DNA from: Copromyces sp. CBS 386.78
Taxonomy: Eukaryota > Ascomycota > Sordariomycetes > Sordariales > Sordariaceae
Reading direction: 5' to 3'
DNA length: 44,762 nucleotides
Assembly (NCBI GenBank): GCA_030685235.1
Contig: MU839287.1
Span: forward strand, 1-44,762
The notes beneath the pieces are model-generated. The model ran no database searches. It was not told the DNA's origin and was given only the letters and a program-made list of their open reading frames with translations. Positions 1 to 11,040 of the stretch are shown here, piece by piece; position 1 is the stretch's first letter, and each line of letters starts with the position of its first letter. A program made the position numbers and the translations under genes.

Positions 1-60
1 ATTTTTATTTTTATTTTTATTTTTATTTTTATTTTTATTTTTATTTTTATTTTTATTTTT
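1..60. repeat. (ATTTTT)10 microsatellite
   Basis: Ten perfect copies of the hexamer ATTTTT, starting at the window edge, so the true length is unknown. Confidence 0.97.
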
Positions 61-640
61 AACTTAGTCGTTTTCGCTGCCCCGGGCCTTAAGGAATTGC
101 CGGCAGGCAGGGAGTTACCGGCAGGCAAAAAACTTAGTCATCTAGAATCCACGGCCAAAAACGCTTCTTTTCGATTTGTCTTAACAACTAAGCATCGGAA
201 AAAGATGTAACCGGTATCAAAATAACCGCCTAATCGAGACGGTCATTTTGCAGGTCTTTTTACTTAGATGCATTTCCTAAAAGTGGCCTTTTTTTATTGA
301 AATAGAAAAGTGTTTAGAAAAGTGTCTCGCATCTCCACTAGGATCCACTGTCCCAGCCAATCAATCGAATGCGAGACACTGTGCGAATAGTGCGCACGGA
401 CAATGCACGGATCAATATATCGTCCGTGTTTACGCATTCGCAGCGTCTAAACAGAAATACCACGCCGCGCTGTGTCAATGGGGCCTACGGCCCGCGACCT
501 TTGGTGCGGATTTCCGTGACAACACCTTTGGTGCCGTGGGCCACCATCTCCTTGCTTGGGCATGGTGTTTCAATGAGAATTACGCAATTGGCCGTCTTAA
601 GTAAGTACCCTATAAAGGAAAGATCCGTCACAATATAAAG
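61..640. other. Non-coding stretch of near-normal composition with a 13 bp inverted repeat
   Basis: No convincing gene. The 89-codon ORF inside it has no recognisable features. A GCCGGCAGGCAG-type motif occurs near 100 and again in similar form near 120. Positions 321-333 (AGTGTCTCGCATC) and 368-380 are perfect inverted repeats around a 34-base loop. The stretch may be the terminal part of the neighbouring retroelement, but no matching second copy was found in the window. Confidence 0.5.
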
Positions 641-3600
641 CCTCTAGAATATATTCACTTTAATATTAATAGGCCGTTTTAATATAAAAGCGTTTACAAA
701 AAGCGCTATTAATTATTTATTATAGACGATTTTACCTAATTCTATTAGGTCTTTCCCTTCGTTTATAAATCCGACTTATTTAATATATTTATTAAGTGGG
801 TTAAAAGTATCGAGCGATTAGAATAACGTATTTATAATATTTATTTAAATCGAATAGGAAAGAATACTAATAATTATTTAAAGTAATAGTATTTCAACTA
901 TAATATAACTTTTCACTATATTATAATTAAATAATACTAATAAAATAGTATTATAAAAAGATTAAACAGTATTCTTTTTAAACGTATTATTATCTTCTTA
1001 TTTTAAATAGGGTTACTATTAAAATATTAGTTTTATTTACTCTAGTCTATTAATTATATTAGAAATAGATACCCTAGTTCTATTATTAATAGAACCTTAT
1101 ACGAGGCTTAATATAGCAATAAACTAGATTTCTCCTACCTACGTATATTTAATTCGTATAATTATTATTATATTTCGGACCGGGAATACTATAATAAGAT
1201 GTCTCCCTTAAGTACTTACTATAAGCTTCTTAGTTATAACGGTTTACGTAATTATATTATATTTATTAATTCCGATAAGGTCTTTATTATTAATAATACT
1301 ATCTTTAACGAATAACCTATATATATTAATGGTTAAACCGCCTATAGGTAGCCTAGAACCTAGGCTAGCCTACCGGTAACTCCTTTTTTTCCCGGCTATA
1401 ATCTAAGGGGAGTTTCCTCTATTATATTATAATTAAAGGGAGATATTAAAGAGCTTATACTAAATATGGAAATTCTTTGTACCCCCCGTACTTTTAAGCT
1501 ATAAAGGCGTTAATAGGATATGCCCAATAAAATACCGGATCCGCTATTATTATTAATTTAGCCGATTTTAATTCTAGCCCTAATTTTAGCTCCGCTATTA
1601 TTACCGGTCTTTAATACTATCGTCGTCGGAGGCGCCCTATATTTAACCGATAATACCTATATTTAAACTATTAATTCTAGATATTTAGAATTACGCTTAA
1701 ATATTTATACTATTATTTAATTTGAGGAAATCGTATTTAAGGCTCCTATAACCGATTTTTATATTATATTCGCGGCTATAGTTATTACTATAGATAAGGA
1801 TAAGGCCCCGTTTGAACTTAAAATTTATAAATAGGCTATAAAGGATACCTATACTATAAAATAGTATTCTACTATAAGTAATAAATATAAGTCTTTAATG
1901 GATAATCGGACCTAGTCCTTAGTACCCCGACTATTAAAACGAAAGATCTTATTTAGAAAATGGGTATATAGAATTAAAATAGGCGTTAATAGCGAAATCC
2001 TTTATTATAAAATACAATAAGTTATTTGCAGCTTCGAATAATAAAAAGGTATCGATTATAATAAGACTTTAACGGCCGTAGTTAAATTAATAAATTATAA
2101 GGTTATTTTTATTATCGCTACTACCTAAGACCTAGAACTCGAATAAATAGACGTATATACCGTCTTTTTATATAGTACCGTTATTAAAGAAATTTACGTC
2201 GAATAACCCCTAAATTTTATTAAAAACCTAAATAAAGTCTATCGATTAAATAAAGTATTATACGGCCTAAAGTAGTCCCCCCGGATTTAATACTAAATAC
2301 TTTCCTTATTTCTACGTAATTAAGGGTTTATACTATTAATTATAAACGATAGAGTTTTCGTAAAAGGATATCTTTATATAGCTATATATATAAATAACCT
2401 ATTTATTGCTAGACCCTTTCGAAAAGAAATTTAGGAATTGAAAATCGTATTTAATAAACGTTTTAAAATGTCTAACCTTAGTTTATACTCCTTCTATTTT
2501 AATATAATTATTATTAAGGATTGTAGGTATTATATTATTTTTCTTTACTAATAGGCCTACTTTAAAAAGATTATTCGCGCCTTCGGGTATTAAAATACTA
2601 AACTAATTACTATTTTAATAGAAATAAATAAAATTCCGGAACTCCTAAAGGATTTCGAATTTAACCCAGAAATTAAATTATAGTACGTAAGCGCTATTAG
2701 CTCGCTAATATATATAATATTAAATATAAGACTAGATATCGCTTTCCTAATTTTTTATTATAGCCGTTATATAGTTAAACCTACTAAAGTTTATATTACT
2801 ATTATTAAATATATTTTTCGGTATTTTAAAAATACTATTAACCTTCGCTTTATTTACTTAAATATAATAGAGGACTTAATAAACTTTACCGATATTAATT
2901 GGGTATAAAATATTTAAAAGCGTAAATCTATTTTAAGGTATATATTTAATATTAGTAGTAGTATTATTAATTGGAATTCTAAGAGGTAAATAACTATAAT
3001 CCTATCTTCTTATAAAGTAGATTTTATAGGGTAAACCTAAATTATAAAAAAAATTATTTAATTACGGAAATTATTGTAGGAATTATATATAAAATAGTTA
3101 TTAATAGTTACAATTATTTAGGGAGATAATTAGGGAATTTTAACGTTAATTAGAAACTTCTAATTCTATATTAAAATTAAGTATATTAAAGTTTAAAAGT
3201 TCTTTTATAGGGAGAAATAGGCTTCCGGCGAAATAGACTTTTAATATATTCCCACCGAATAATAAATTACTAATAGTCTTACTAAACTTCTATTTTATAA
3301 TGCCTTTATTAAATTCAAGGATATATTAGGTCTCTAGTAATAAACTTTTACTTTCGATTTAGAATGCCTTTAATTACTTATATAAATTTTATAATTATAA
3401 TATTTAAACGGTTCTTCTTATATATTTACTGACCTTTAGTTTCGGTTATATATAGTCCGACGGTCTAAATTATAATTTTTCGATTTCCGCGAAATTCCTT
3501 AGTATAGGGAATTTTAAAAATCGATTTACGGATACTTCTCTATTAAAATACCACTTTTTCTTATATTTTTTAACGTTTTCGGAACCGTTTCGACGAGCTT

Positions 3601-3800
3601 TTTCTAACGGTATTAACGGTTTGTACGTACGATATCAAATAGGGGAGTTTCGATCTATTTTTCTATTTTCGTCTTAAAAATACTACGTTTTCTTATATTT
3701 TTCGTTATTTTTATAGGGTATTGGCCGTAGAGACCTTTTTCCTATTAGGTTTTACCGGCCTATAAGATTCTAATATTTATAGCAGTTTAAAGAGAGTCGA
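641..3800 (+). mobile_element. RIP-degraded Ty1/Copia retrotransposon
   Basis: AT-rich block nearly free of CA and TG dinucleotides but with many CG, the signature of RIP. A Copia polymerase can be read on the plus strand if TAA/TAG codons are taken as mutated CAA/CAG/TGG. No clear LTR pair was identified, so the borders are composition borders. The stretch before about 1,800 is presumably gag, protease and integrase, but I could not place those domains with confidence. Confidence 0.75.
1815..3345 (+). pseudogene. Copia reverse transcriptase / RNase H relic
   Basis: Read in frame, with TAA/TAG treated as RIP products, this stretch shows the Copia RVT_2 landmarks in order. A segment ending in SLVPR...KILFRKWVYRIK (about 1,910-1,975) matches the family's 'W.LVPRP..K.V...WVYK.K' start. 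YGLK(stop)SPR follows at about 2,260, and IYINNLFI at about 2,385 stands where YVDDLL is expected. FTDINW (about 2,890) and NWNSKR (about 2,970) mark RNase H. TNSLTKLL (about 3,270) corresponds to the usual 'ADxLTKPL' end. Dozens of stops make it non-functional. The family assignment rests on recognised motif order, not on a search. Confidence 0.8.
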
Positions 3801-4426
3801 TTCCTAACGTTGGGATTGAGGGGGAATATTAAAACTATTCGCATTTTATTTTATCTTATCAAAATCTTATTTAGATCGTTCCTTACTTTGGGTATATATA
3901 TAATTCGTAATCCTTACAATTACTCCCTTATCCTCTCTCTCTCTCTTTAATCAATTAAGCATTCTGCCCATCTTTGTCTTACTCCATATCTTCCGCTTTA
4001 ACACGGAGAGCGTGGCATTTAATTACCTCCGCCCGCCGCCCTTCGTCAAGAAGGGTCGCGTATTTCCTATCGTCCAAGACTCAAGAGCGCAAGCGAATCG
4101 ATCCTTAAGACAATCCATTCCTTCCAGTGCATTTAACAAATCAGCGCGCTTTCGCAACGTCTCGTCACCGCCCTCGGAGATACTTCTAGGTAGGTTCCAT
4201 CGATACTGCCTCCGTCACCCATTCTACAAAACAACCAACTGTCCAGCCCAACTGAGAGTGCGCACTAGGTTGGCCTAGCATAAACTAACTAACACCGAGG
4301 TCCTATAGATTTCGCTCTCACATAACACGCACACCACCTTTCTCGTTCTCTTCAAGTCCGAGCAAGCAACCGCTTATTTAACTTCTTCGCCCTTCTTGTT
4401 TGCCATCAGTCCAACTCTCATTCATC

Positions 4427-5994
4427 ATGGATCAACCGACTAGCCCTTCAACGGCGCATAATCTGCAGGTACGATCTCCTCACTCACGCACACTAACCAA
4501 ATATCACAGGATTCGCTAACGTTGGGCCAATAACAGCAGCCGCAGTTTAATATCACTTCTTCCGACCACGACCAGCCTCTCGCACACATCACGCCAGGAT
4601 ACCTCAACATCACGGTAACCATCATTCGACCCCCCAACCACATACCCAACGCCGCAACCGACAGCGCCCCGATCAGACATTCTCATACCGAAACCATATC
4701 CATTGACGCACATACCAATCCGCGCTCTATCATCGACAGTCTCTCTCGTTTGAACAACCTTACTAGCGGTCGTGTCACCCTTGACGATTGGGTGCTCGAC
4801 TTAGTCCGTCGTCATTCTGCAGTAGCCCAGGAAACTGATAGTCAGGGCACGGTCAATCAAGTTGGCAGCAACCTATCTGCTGAAGAAGTACAAGATAGCG
4901 AAGTCGCCGCCTTCCCCTCTCAGTCCAGTCTTTCTTATACAGATGCCGCTCTTCCAGTCGACGATTCTCAGCATACTGCCCCCAACACCGCCATAGGAGG
5001 TGGTCAAACTCCCGAGCCTGAGGTACAGTTGCCGTTTCCCTCTCTGCCGCCTGGTGGTTGGGATGAAGTTGAAAGGCTTGATATGAGTGTCCTAGCCAGT
5101 ATCCCGTCTCGCCCTACTCACCCTGAGCCGGTCCAGTTGGACCTGGACGATGATGAGTCGGCAGTCGCGGAGCGGATCTTTGAGCAGCAAGGTGTTCCTG
5201 GTCCCGGTCTTTCTCTGCTTTTTCCGTCTGTATCCAACTTACAGCAGCCTCATATGCATGCTCACACCCTCTCACAGGCCGACGTTGTTCAGTCAGCTCG
5301 GTCTAGTCCCACCTCCAATGGGCCGCCTCCGCCCGAACATTTCTTTTCCATCTTCGACGAGAATGCCCCCATCAACTTTACGAATCCCGAGTTACCCGGA
5401 GAGCGCGGTCAGTCTGAGCCAGCTCACACTATCCCCGCCAATGCGGAGGATGCCGAGCCCGCTTCTCTTCAGCCAGTTTCTATCATGTCCGCTTCTCCTC
5501 AGACTGCTTCTTCCCAGACTGCTACTTCCCAGAATGCTACTTCCCAGACTGCTTCTTCCCAGACCGCTTCTACTCAAACCGCTCTTACACCGCGCGCCCC
5601 CATCATCCTCACGAAAGAGTGTCGATTCGCAGATTGTAAAGCCAAGGCCTAGGCGCCCTCGGCCATCTTATGTTTCGACCACTTAGAGGTTTCCCCGAGC
5701 CCGGCAATCCAGCAAATGGTTATGGAGCGGTACGAGCGGGGCGTTTACACCTGTACAGGGTGTATCCGCACGGAGATGTCGGTTCCTCGCAAGTACTGTG
5801 AGGTCAAGTGCATTGGAAAGAGCAGGGCCCAGAACAACCGCAAGAAGGAAAGAAGACCCGCCACGCGTGCCGGCGGCGGCGGCTCCAAGAAGGGAGATGT
5901 CGGTGGTCGCAAGAAGCGGCGTGACGGCAACGGCGAGGGCCCCGGCTCTGGCGCCGCTGGAGCGGTTCTGAGCGGGAGGGTCGAGAAAGCATAA
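4427..5994 (+). CDS. Family gene A: disordered N-terminus, in-frame UAG, Cys-rich C-terminal domain
   Basis: Function unknown. Exon 1 is 4,427-4,468 (MDQPTSPSTAHNLQ). The intron 4,469-4,536 has donor GTACGA, branch GCTAAC and acceptor AATAACAG. The acceptor matches the one in B, which is why I prefer it over an earlier AG at 4,509. Exon 2 runs in one frame to TAG 5,650-5,652 (385 codons) and continues in that frame for 113 codons to TAA 5,992-5,994. Before the TAG come an acidic Ser/Pro-rich region, six QTASS-like repeats and a Cys patch (ECRFADCKAKA). After it come LCFDHLE, RYERGVYTCTGC, YCEVKC and a Gly/Lys/Arg-rich tail. It is the most divergent intact member. Whether the second part is translated depends on recoding of the UAG; without it the product ends at residue 385. 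Confidence 0.65.
5500..5589 (+). repeat. 15 bp coding tandem repeat (6 units)
   Basis: Six imperfect 15 bp units encode QTASS, QTATS, QNATS, QTASS, QTAST and QTALT, just before the Cys patch of gene A. The unit keeps the frame, as expected for a tolerated, fast-changing disordered linker. Confidence 0.9.
5641..5663 (+). promoter_or_regulatory. UAG hairpin of gene A
   Basis: The outer arms GCCAAG (5,641-5,646) and CTCGGC (5,658-5,663) pair with one A-C mismatch. The inner GC (5,647-5,648) pairs with GC (5,653-5,654). The loop is CTAG, containing the in-frame stop, and GCC is bulged on the 3' side. The architecture is the same as in B, C and D. Confidence 0.6.
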
Positions 5995-6139
5995 TAGGTG
6001 GTTTCCTTGATGCAGGGCCCCACCGGCCAGGAGGGCATTAGGCCGGCAGGCGCGGGAGGCATTGTCAGGACTCCAGTCGGCACCGACCCCTGACCGTGGC
6101 ACAGGCACCTATCCCGCCTACAGCCTTCTGAAGGAAGGT

Positions 6140-6400
6140 ATTATGATCTGGATAGAAAGAACCCACCAAAGCTGGGAAAGAGGAAGCTATTCACAATGGA
6201 AGGAAGTCAAGCCTACGAGGAAGTTGTGAGGAAGTCAGAGACTTGATGAAGCCTGACGGGAAGGATGATTGAAGACAGATTTCCCTGTATATAAGACTGT
6301 CCTCCCGAGGCTTCTGGAGGTACGGCTTTTTCCCTCATCTTCATCTTCTCCATCAATAAATTCAATTGGTGACTTCGACCTAAATATCCTTCAAGCACAA
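6140..6400 (+). repeat. LTR-like dispersed repeat, copy 1
   Basis: The stretch ending TATATAAGACT...CATCAATAAATTCAATTG (about 6,290-6,370) resembles 26,965-27,050, which carries the same TATA-like box, CATCTTCATCTTCT tract and AATAAA signal in the same order. TATA plus polyadenylation signal plus a repeat copy elsewhere suggests a solo or truncated LTR. The ends could not be defined. Confidence 0.4.
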
Positions 6401-7330
6401 GAAATTATAGACACTGGTGCAGGACATAGCATACACGGGTTACCCGGTCGAACTCTAGTCAAGCTGGTCGAGATCGACTGGATCACTCGGGCACAACTTT
6501 ATGCACATATATAGTCGTATCTCACCGTCGATTTACATCTGAGCCAAGTCCTCTAACCGCATGGTGGTAGTTATTAGCTAGATGGTCTTGAACTCTTCTC
6601 CCTCACAAACTAGCTAAGTGCTCTTGTTTTTTGATTGTCTATCATAACTTCTCATCATCCTTTCGTCTCTCGAACGCTTCCGGACCGCAATTGCAAGCAC
6701 TATCAATCTCATATTACCTAAAGATGAAAGGACAGAGAAGCATACTACACGGACAAAGGGATTTGGGTGCTTGACAGACGATTATTGGCTAGTATGGTGG
6801 AGGAATGGACGAGTGTCTAGCTGCCAACACCTTCGTACAAAAATAAAATACGGTAACGCGTTACACCCTTGCGGTAATTTTCGTCTCTCCGAGCCTCTAT
6901 AGGAAGTCGGCGGCCGACTACCGCACGCGGCTGCCTAGCTCCTTCACTCGAGCGTCAGAAGCTATGCCTTAGGCATCCTTGCGGATCTGATGAGTGCTTG
7001 TAGCCCTGGCAACGGATGTACGTACCTAAAACCGTTATGTGACGAGGTTGGCGTCGAGTGCCAACGTCGATCAGACCGAGGCGGCCAGGCCGACATGCCA
7101 CTGTCATAGGCTAATTTCCATGCAGCCAGCGGCTGCCAGGCCGTGTGCACTGTGAAAACGTCCCAGGTTTTCCTATTTCACTTCCTCATACCCCCCAACC
7201 CTGCCAAATCATTGGGTGGTCTTGGGGCTAACCAGGCGGTGGGCTCCACGGTGCTCTGCATGCGAGGCAAGAGCAACTCACCTACCTAGTGCTCCCGCCT
7301 GGACTGAAATTACATGGTACGTACCTATAA
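6401..7330. other. Intergenic, no gene recognised
   Basis: Normal base composition and only short ORFs without family features. It lies between the LTR-like repeat and the conserved 5' leader of gene B. Confidence 0.6.
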
Positions 7331-7334
7331 ATTT

Positions 7335-7420
7335 ATCCTCGTGCCACCGCACTCCTTCTTCTTTTCCGAAACATCATCCGTGCTGAACCACAAAGCAGCG
7401 GCGACACTCAAATCCCCTTC
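7335..7420 (+). promoter_or_regulatory. Conserved 5' leader of gene B (shared with C)
   Basis: The block around CTCCTTCTTCTTTTCCGAAA is almost the same as 9,571-9,660 upstream of gene C, including the following ACATCATCCG and CACAAAGCAGC. Conservation of an upstream non-coding block between two paralogs points to a shared promoter or transcribed leader that duplicated with the gene. A possible leader intron donor (CAGGTAAG) lies near 7,580. Confidence 0.5.
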
Positions 7421-7654
7421 TACCCCAACAAGCAATTGTCGCGCACTCTTTGTGACACGTAGCTGGCGTTGGAAGCATCATCCAGTTGGATTACTAGCGA
7501 GCCTTGCAATCATTGTCTCATCGACAACGAACAACCCATTAACACACCTTCCCTTCATTACCTTTATCCAAACCGCGCCAGCAGGTAAGCCCACCGAACA
7601 AAGCACACTTACCTATTGAGGACCAAGGCTTATGAAAAGAACAAAGAAATCGTC

Positions 7655-8646
7655 ATGATGGATGGCACCTACCAATACACCTACCCTGACCCAGAGGAAC
7701 TAGGTTATAGCCGCCGCGTCGAGGTAAGAAGCTTGAGACCTATCACCTTTTTGGTCGTACACTGACAAAAGAATAACAGCAGCCTGCCAATACCAGCAAC
7801 TGGCAGCCCGATGGCGTTATGGCGTATGATGAGGCTTGGGACGGCGCTGATGATGGACAGGACCAGTTTGGTCCTGCTCCCAACGCCATGAACGATTACT
7901 GTTACGCCGCCTTCGATGGACACCAATATGCTGCTCCTCCCCCCAACATCAATGACTCTGGCATGGCCGAGAACATTGGCCACCAGCAGCAGTATTATTC
8001 ACCTCCTGCTTTTATTGGTCCTCACTCCAACAAGAACGACTCTGGCATAGCCAACAACATCGCTCAGCAGGAACACAACCATCCAGCTCCTGCTTTTGTT
8101 ACTCCTCACTCCAACAACAACGACTTTGGCATGGCCGAGAACATCGCCCAACAAGAGCACGACCATCCAGCTCCTTCTGTCGTTAGCCCTGCCTCCGAAG
8201 CCAACGCCGTTCAAATCCCCCAGAACAACGCTCCGCAGCAGCAGCGGGCCCCTATTATCATTCCACCTGAGGATACCTGCAAGAGGTGCCCGGAACACTC
8301 TCCTGCACTCGCTTAGGCGCCGGGTGCTAGTAAGTGTTTCACGCACCTCAGCAACCACCTCTCGCAGGCCCGCATTGACCTTGTCCGAGAGCGTTATGCT
8401 CGCGGTTTTTATACCTGCTCAAAGTGCTTTAATGCGGAGATCGAGGAACAGCGTCTATGCGACAAATGTTACCAAGATGGCGTCGACGCCAAAGCCAGGC
8501 GTGCGGCTGGGATTCCTCCAACGGGAGGTAAATGGGCGAAGGGCAACAAGCGACCCACGAAGCCCCAAGCTAAGGGCGGTAACTCCACCAAGTCGACCAT
8601 CAACAAAGTTAAGACTGGCGGTGTTGTGAAGAAGAGTACCAAGTGA
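7655..8646 (+). CDS. Family gene B: 28-residue repeats, in-frame UAG, Cys-rich domain, basic tail
   Basis: The best-preserved member; function unknown. Exon 1 is 7,655-7,723 (MMDGTYQYTYPDPEELGYSR...). The intron 7,724-7,779 has donor GTAAGA, branch ACTGAC and acceptor ATAACAG. Exon 2 runs to TAG 8,314-8,316 (201 codons). The same frame then stays open for 109 codons to TGA 8,644-8,646. Pre-stop features are three 28-residue Asn/His/Gln/Pro-rich repeats and the patch APIIIPP...TCKRCPEH. Post-stop features are KCFTHL, RYARGFYTCSKCFN, LCDKCYQDG, KARRAAGIPP and a Lys-rich tail ending VKKSTK. The Cys/His spacing suggests zinc binding (inference). The start was chosen because the upstream ATG at 7,632 is quickly closed, and because C shares the same peptide. 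Full product if the UAG is recoded: about 311 residues. Confidence 0.7.
7951..8202 (+). repeat. 84 bp coding tandem repeat (3 units) in gene B
   Basis: Units begin at 7,951, 8,035 and 8,119, exactly 84 bp apart. Each encodes a 28-residue unit starting ND(S/F)G(M/I)A(E/N)NI and ending near PHSN. Confidence 0.92.
8305..8327 (+). promoter_or_regulatory. UAG hairpin of gene B
   Basis: The arms GCACTC (8,305-8,310) and GGGTGC (8,322-8,327) form six pairs with one G-U. The inner GC/GC is at 8,311-8,312 and 8,317-8,318. The loop is TTAG (8,313-8,316), whose TAG is the in-frame stop. The bulge is GCC (8,319-8,321). Confidence 0.7.
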
Positions 8647-9570
8647 GAGGACGTAAGGATTCGGGAATTAGCCGTAAAATGGCCTTCGGTGGTATGAGAT
8701 TTGGAGGGATCTTTTGCTAACTGAGGAGGACTGGAGCGGTGGATGGTTTTCGGTAGCTCACCGTTTTTACTTCGAGGTAGTCTTGATAATACTCACGAAC
8801 TCTTCTCCCAATCATTTGTTTTACTCTTTCTTTGCACCGTTGACATCACTTGTTAGGTATCATACCTTTTACGTGCAACGAAGCCAACTCCGCCCGTGAT
8901 GGCGGGAACAACAAGCTGCAAGTTTCTCTCCACTGAAACTTGAAAAGGACTCTGCCTCAGCCACCCTCGGGTGCCGGCCGAGTATTAGAAGAGCTGGCAA
9001 CGGGGGAGCGTACTAGAGTGTTCATTCAAAAAACTAGGCCCACACACATCCCCCTCTACACTCACACGTATCCCCACCTATGACAGCTGTCATAATATAC
9101 AGCCGTTTTAGCTGGTAAAATGCCGTTTTCGCTGATAAGTGCGCTGAGACCGCTGTAAGTGCACTATTGCCGCCAGAGTCGTGATACTTTCGTGGTGTTG
9201 TAAACTTCGATATCTCCAATTACATATAAGGTATATAACGAGTCGCGATGGTATCGATAGAGGGACGGCGGCGACGAGGTATGCTAGCTGTATTCGTATG
9301 GGCTCGAATTGCCTATTACACCCCTTGGTAACGCGGGCAGGGTGGTGTTGTGAGCGATCGCTAAGTGCCAGCGACCCTAGAAAATTTCGCAAATATTTCG
9401 TGCATTGAGATTCGAGTATTTTAGCGGGGAAAACAGGGATTTCACATGCAGCTGTCGTGGTGGAGTTTGGACTGTTAGTGGACTGTTAGAGGCTTGGCAA
9501 GGTTGGGGTTATATATGGGATACGTGTGAGTGAGTGTAGGGACCTATGTGTGTGGGCCTAGTTTTTCTCT
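8647..9570. other. Intergenic, 3' region of B to leader of C
   Basis: No gene recognised. It holds a 14 bp palindrome (ATGACAGCTGTCAT near 9,080) and then sequence leading into the leader shared with B. Confidence 0.55.
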
Positions 9571-9660
9571 TACCTATCCTCGTGCTACCGCGCTCCTTCT
9601 TCTTTTCCGAAACATCATCCGCGCAGAATCACAAAGCAGCCACACCCCCTTCTCATTGTC
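9571..9660 (+). promoter_or_regulatory. Conserved 5' leader of gene C
   Basis: Near-duplicate of 7,335-7,420 upstream of gene B, lying about 70-150 bp before the start codon of C. Confidence 0.5.
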
Positions 9661-9727
9661 CAAACCGCGCAACCAAGTAAGCTCACCAAACAAAGCACAA
9701 TTATTGAAGACAAAGGCTTATAAAAGA

Positions 9728-10430
9728 ATGAACAAAGAAATCGTCAAGATGGATGAATCCAACCAGTACACCCATCCCGACACTGAGGAGCTGGGTTACG
9801 GCCGTCGCGTCGAGGTCGTCGAGGTAAGAAGCTTGAGACCCACTACCTTGTTGGTCGTAGACTGACAAAAGAATAATAGCCGCCTGCGAATGCTAACAAC
9901 TGGCAGCCTAATAGCTTTATCGCGTATGATGAGGCCTGGGCCAGTCCTCACTACAGCCCGGTGGATAGACAGGACCATTTTGGCCCTGCTCGAGACACCC
10001 TGAACGGTTACTACTACGCAGCCGTTACAATGGACAATACCTCGCCCTATCCCGACATCTGGGATAAAGATGGTAATATTCGCGTCTTCCCCGACCCTTT
10101 CGGTGGTCCTGCTACTAGCGCGACCAATACCGTTAACGTGGAGGATGCTAAGGAGGATATTATTACCTCTAAAGTCAACCACTTAATCCCCACCAGCAAG
10201 AAGGCTATTAAAACCATCCACAAACAATCTATTATCGATATCACCAATAAGTCCATTTTCATCACCAACAACAAGCCGACCCCCAACACCATCGACAAGG
10301 CCATCTTGATGCCCACAGCCAGCAACGAGGCCCCCGTGCCCCCTACCCATCCGGTGAAAACCGGAAACCAAGTTCTTCGCTCCCCAATTATCGTCAAAGA
10401 CAAGTGTAAGAAGTGCCCTTTGTTCGCTTA
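9728..10430 (+). pseudogene. Family gene C, 5' part (interrupted by transposon)
   Basis: Exon 1 is 9,728-9,823 (MNKEIVKMDESNQYTHPDTE...). The intron 9,824-9,879 is nearly the same as that of B (GTAAGA, ACTGAC, AATAATAG). Exon 2 runs in frame to the insertion point. N-terminal features match B (ANNWQPN...AYDEAW, DRQDHFGPA), followed by an Asn/Lys/Ile-rich stretch without the 28-residue repeats and the Cys patch SPIIVKDKCKKCPLFA. The present stop, TAA at 10,429-10,431, is made by the inserted element. Joining across the element's duplicated TTA restores a TAG here, as in all paralogs. As it stands the gene cannot make the C-terminal domain. Confidence 0.75.
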
Positions 10431-11040
10431 AGGCCTGTTCGGGTCCGCGTTAGGGATTTTAGGAAATAAACGTATTAACGTGCAGGGTCCGCAGCTGCAA
10501 TCCTGTAATATTAAGGTAGCGTTAAGGCATGCCAAGAGCTTTTAACTGTTGTTTTTACTGCGTTATATTCGTCGGTACTGCTTTACTACGTTAATCCTAT
10601 AGCGAATACGATGCGTAGTAGTGCGGTAATATAATACTACTTTACTACGTTAACCCTATAGCGAATATAATATACAATAGTATAGTAGTATAGTAAATTA
10701 TTCGTAATATTTAATATAGTATTAAGGTATCTATTAAGAATTGGCATAGCCTCAATAGATCTATCGATTTTACTACGTATTAGTATAGCTTCAGCCAATC
10801 TATCGATATTATTATATATTAAGTATATAAATAATTAATACGAACTAATTATATTATTAATCATATTATTAATTAATTTATATTATTAATTTAGATATTA
10901 ACCGTTAAGTATATAAGACTAACTTTTATTGTACTTTCTAACCTTCTATCTTTTATTTCTTTTATATTATCTCCTTTATCTTTCCTTTCCTCCCTCTAAC
11001 CCTAATATTAATATTTATACTAGTTAATAATTTTACTATT

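Noticed and set aside
5683..6108. 141-codon minus-strand ORF
   Set aside because: Shadow of the Gly/Lys/Arg-rich tail of gene A. The plus-strand frame has the conserved Cys motifs.
8331..8368. GTAAGT...CAG as an intron just after the TAG of gene B
   Set aside because: It would be only 38 bp, lies after the stop so cannot remove it, would delete the conserved KCFTHL segment, and has no equivalent in the paralogs.
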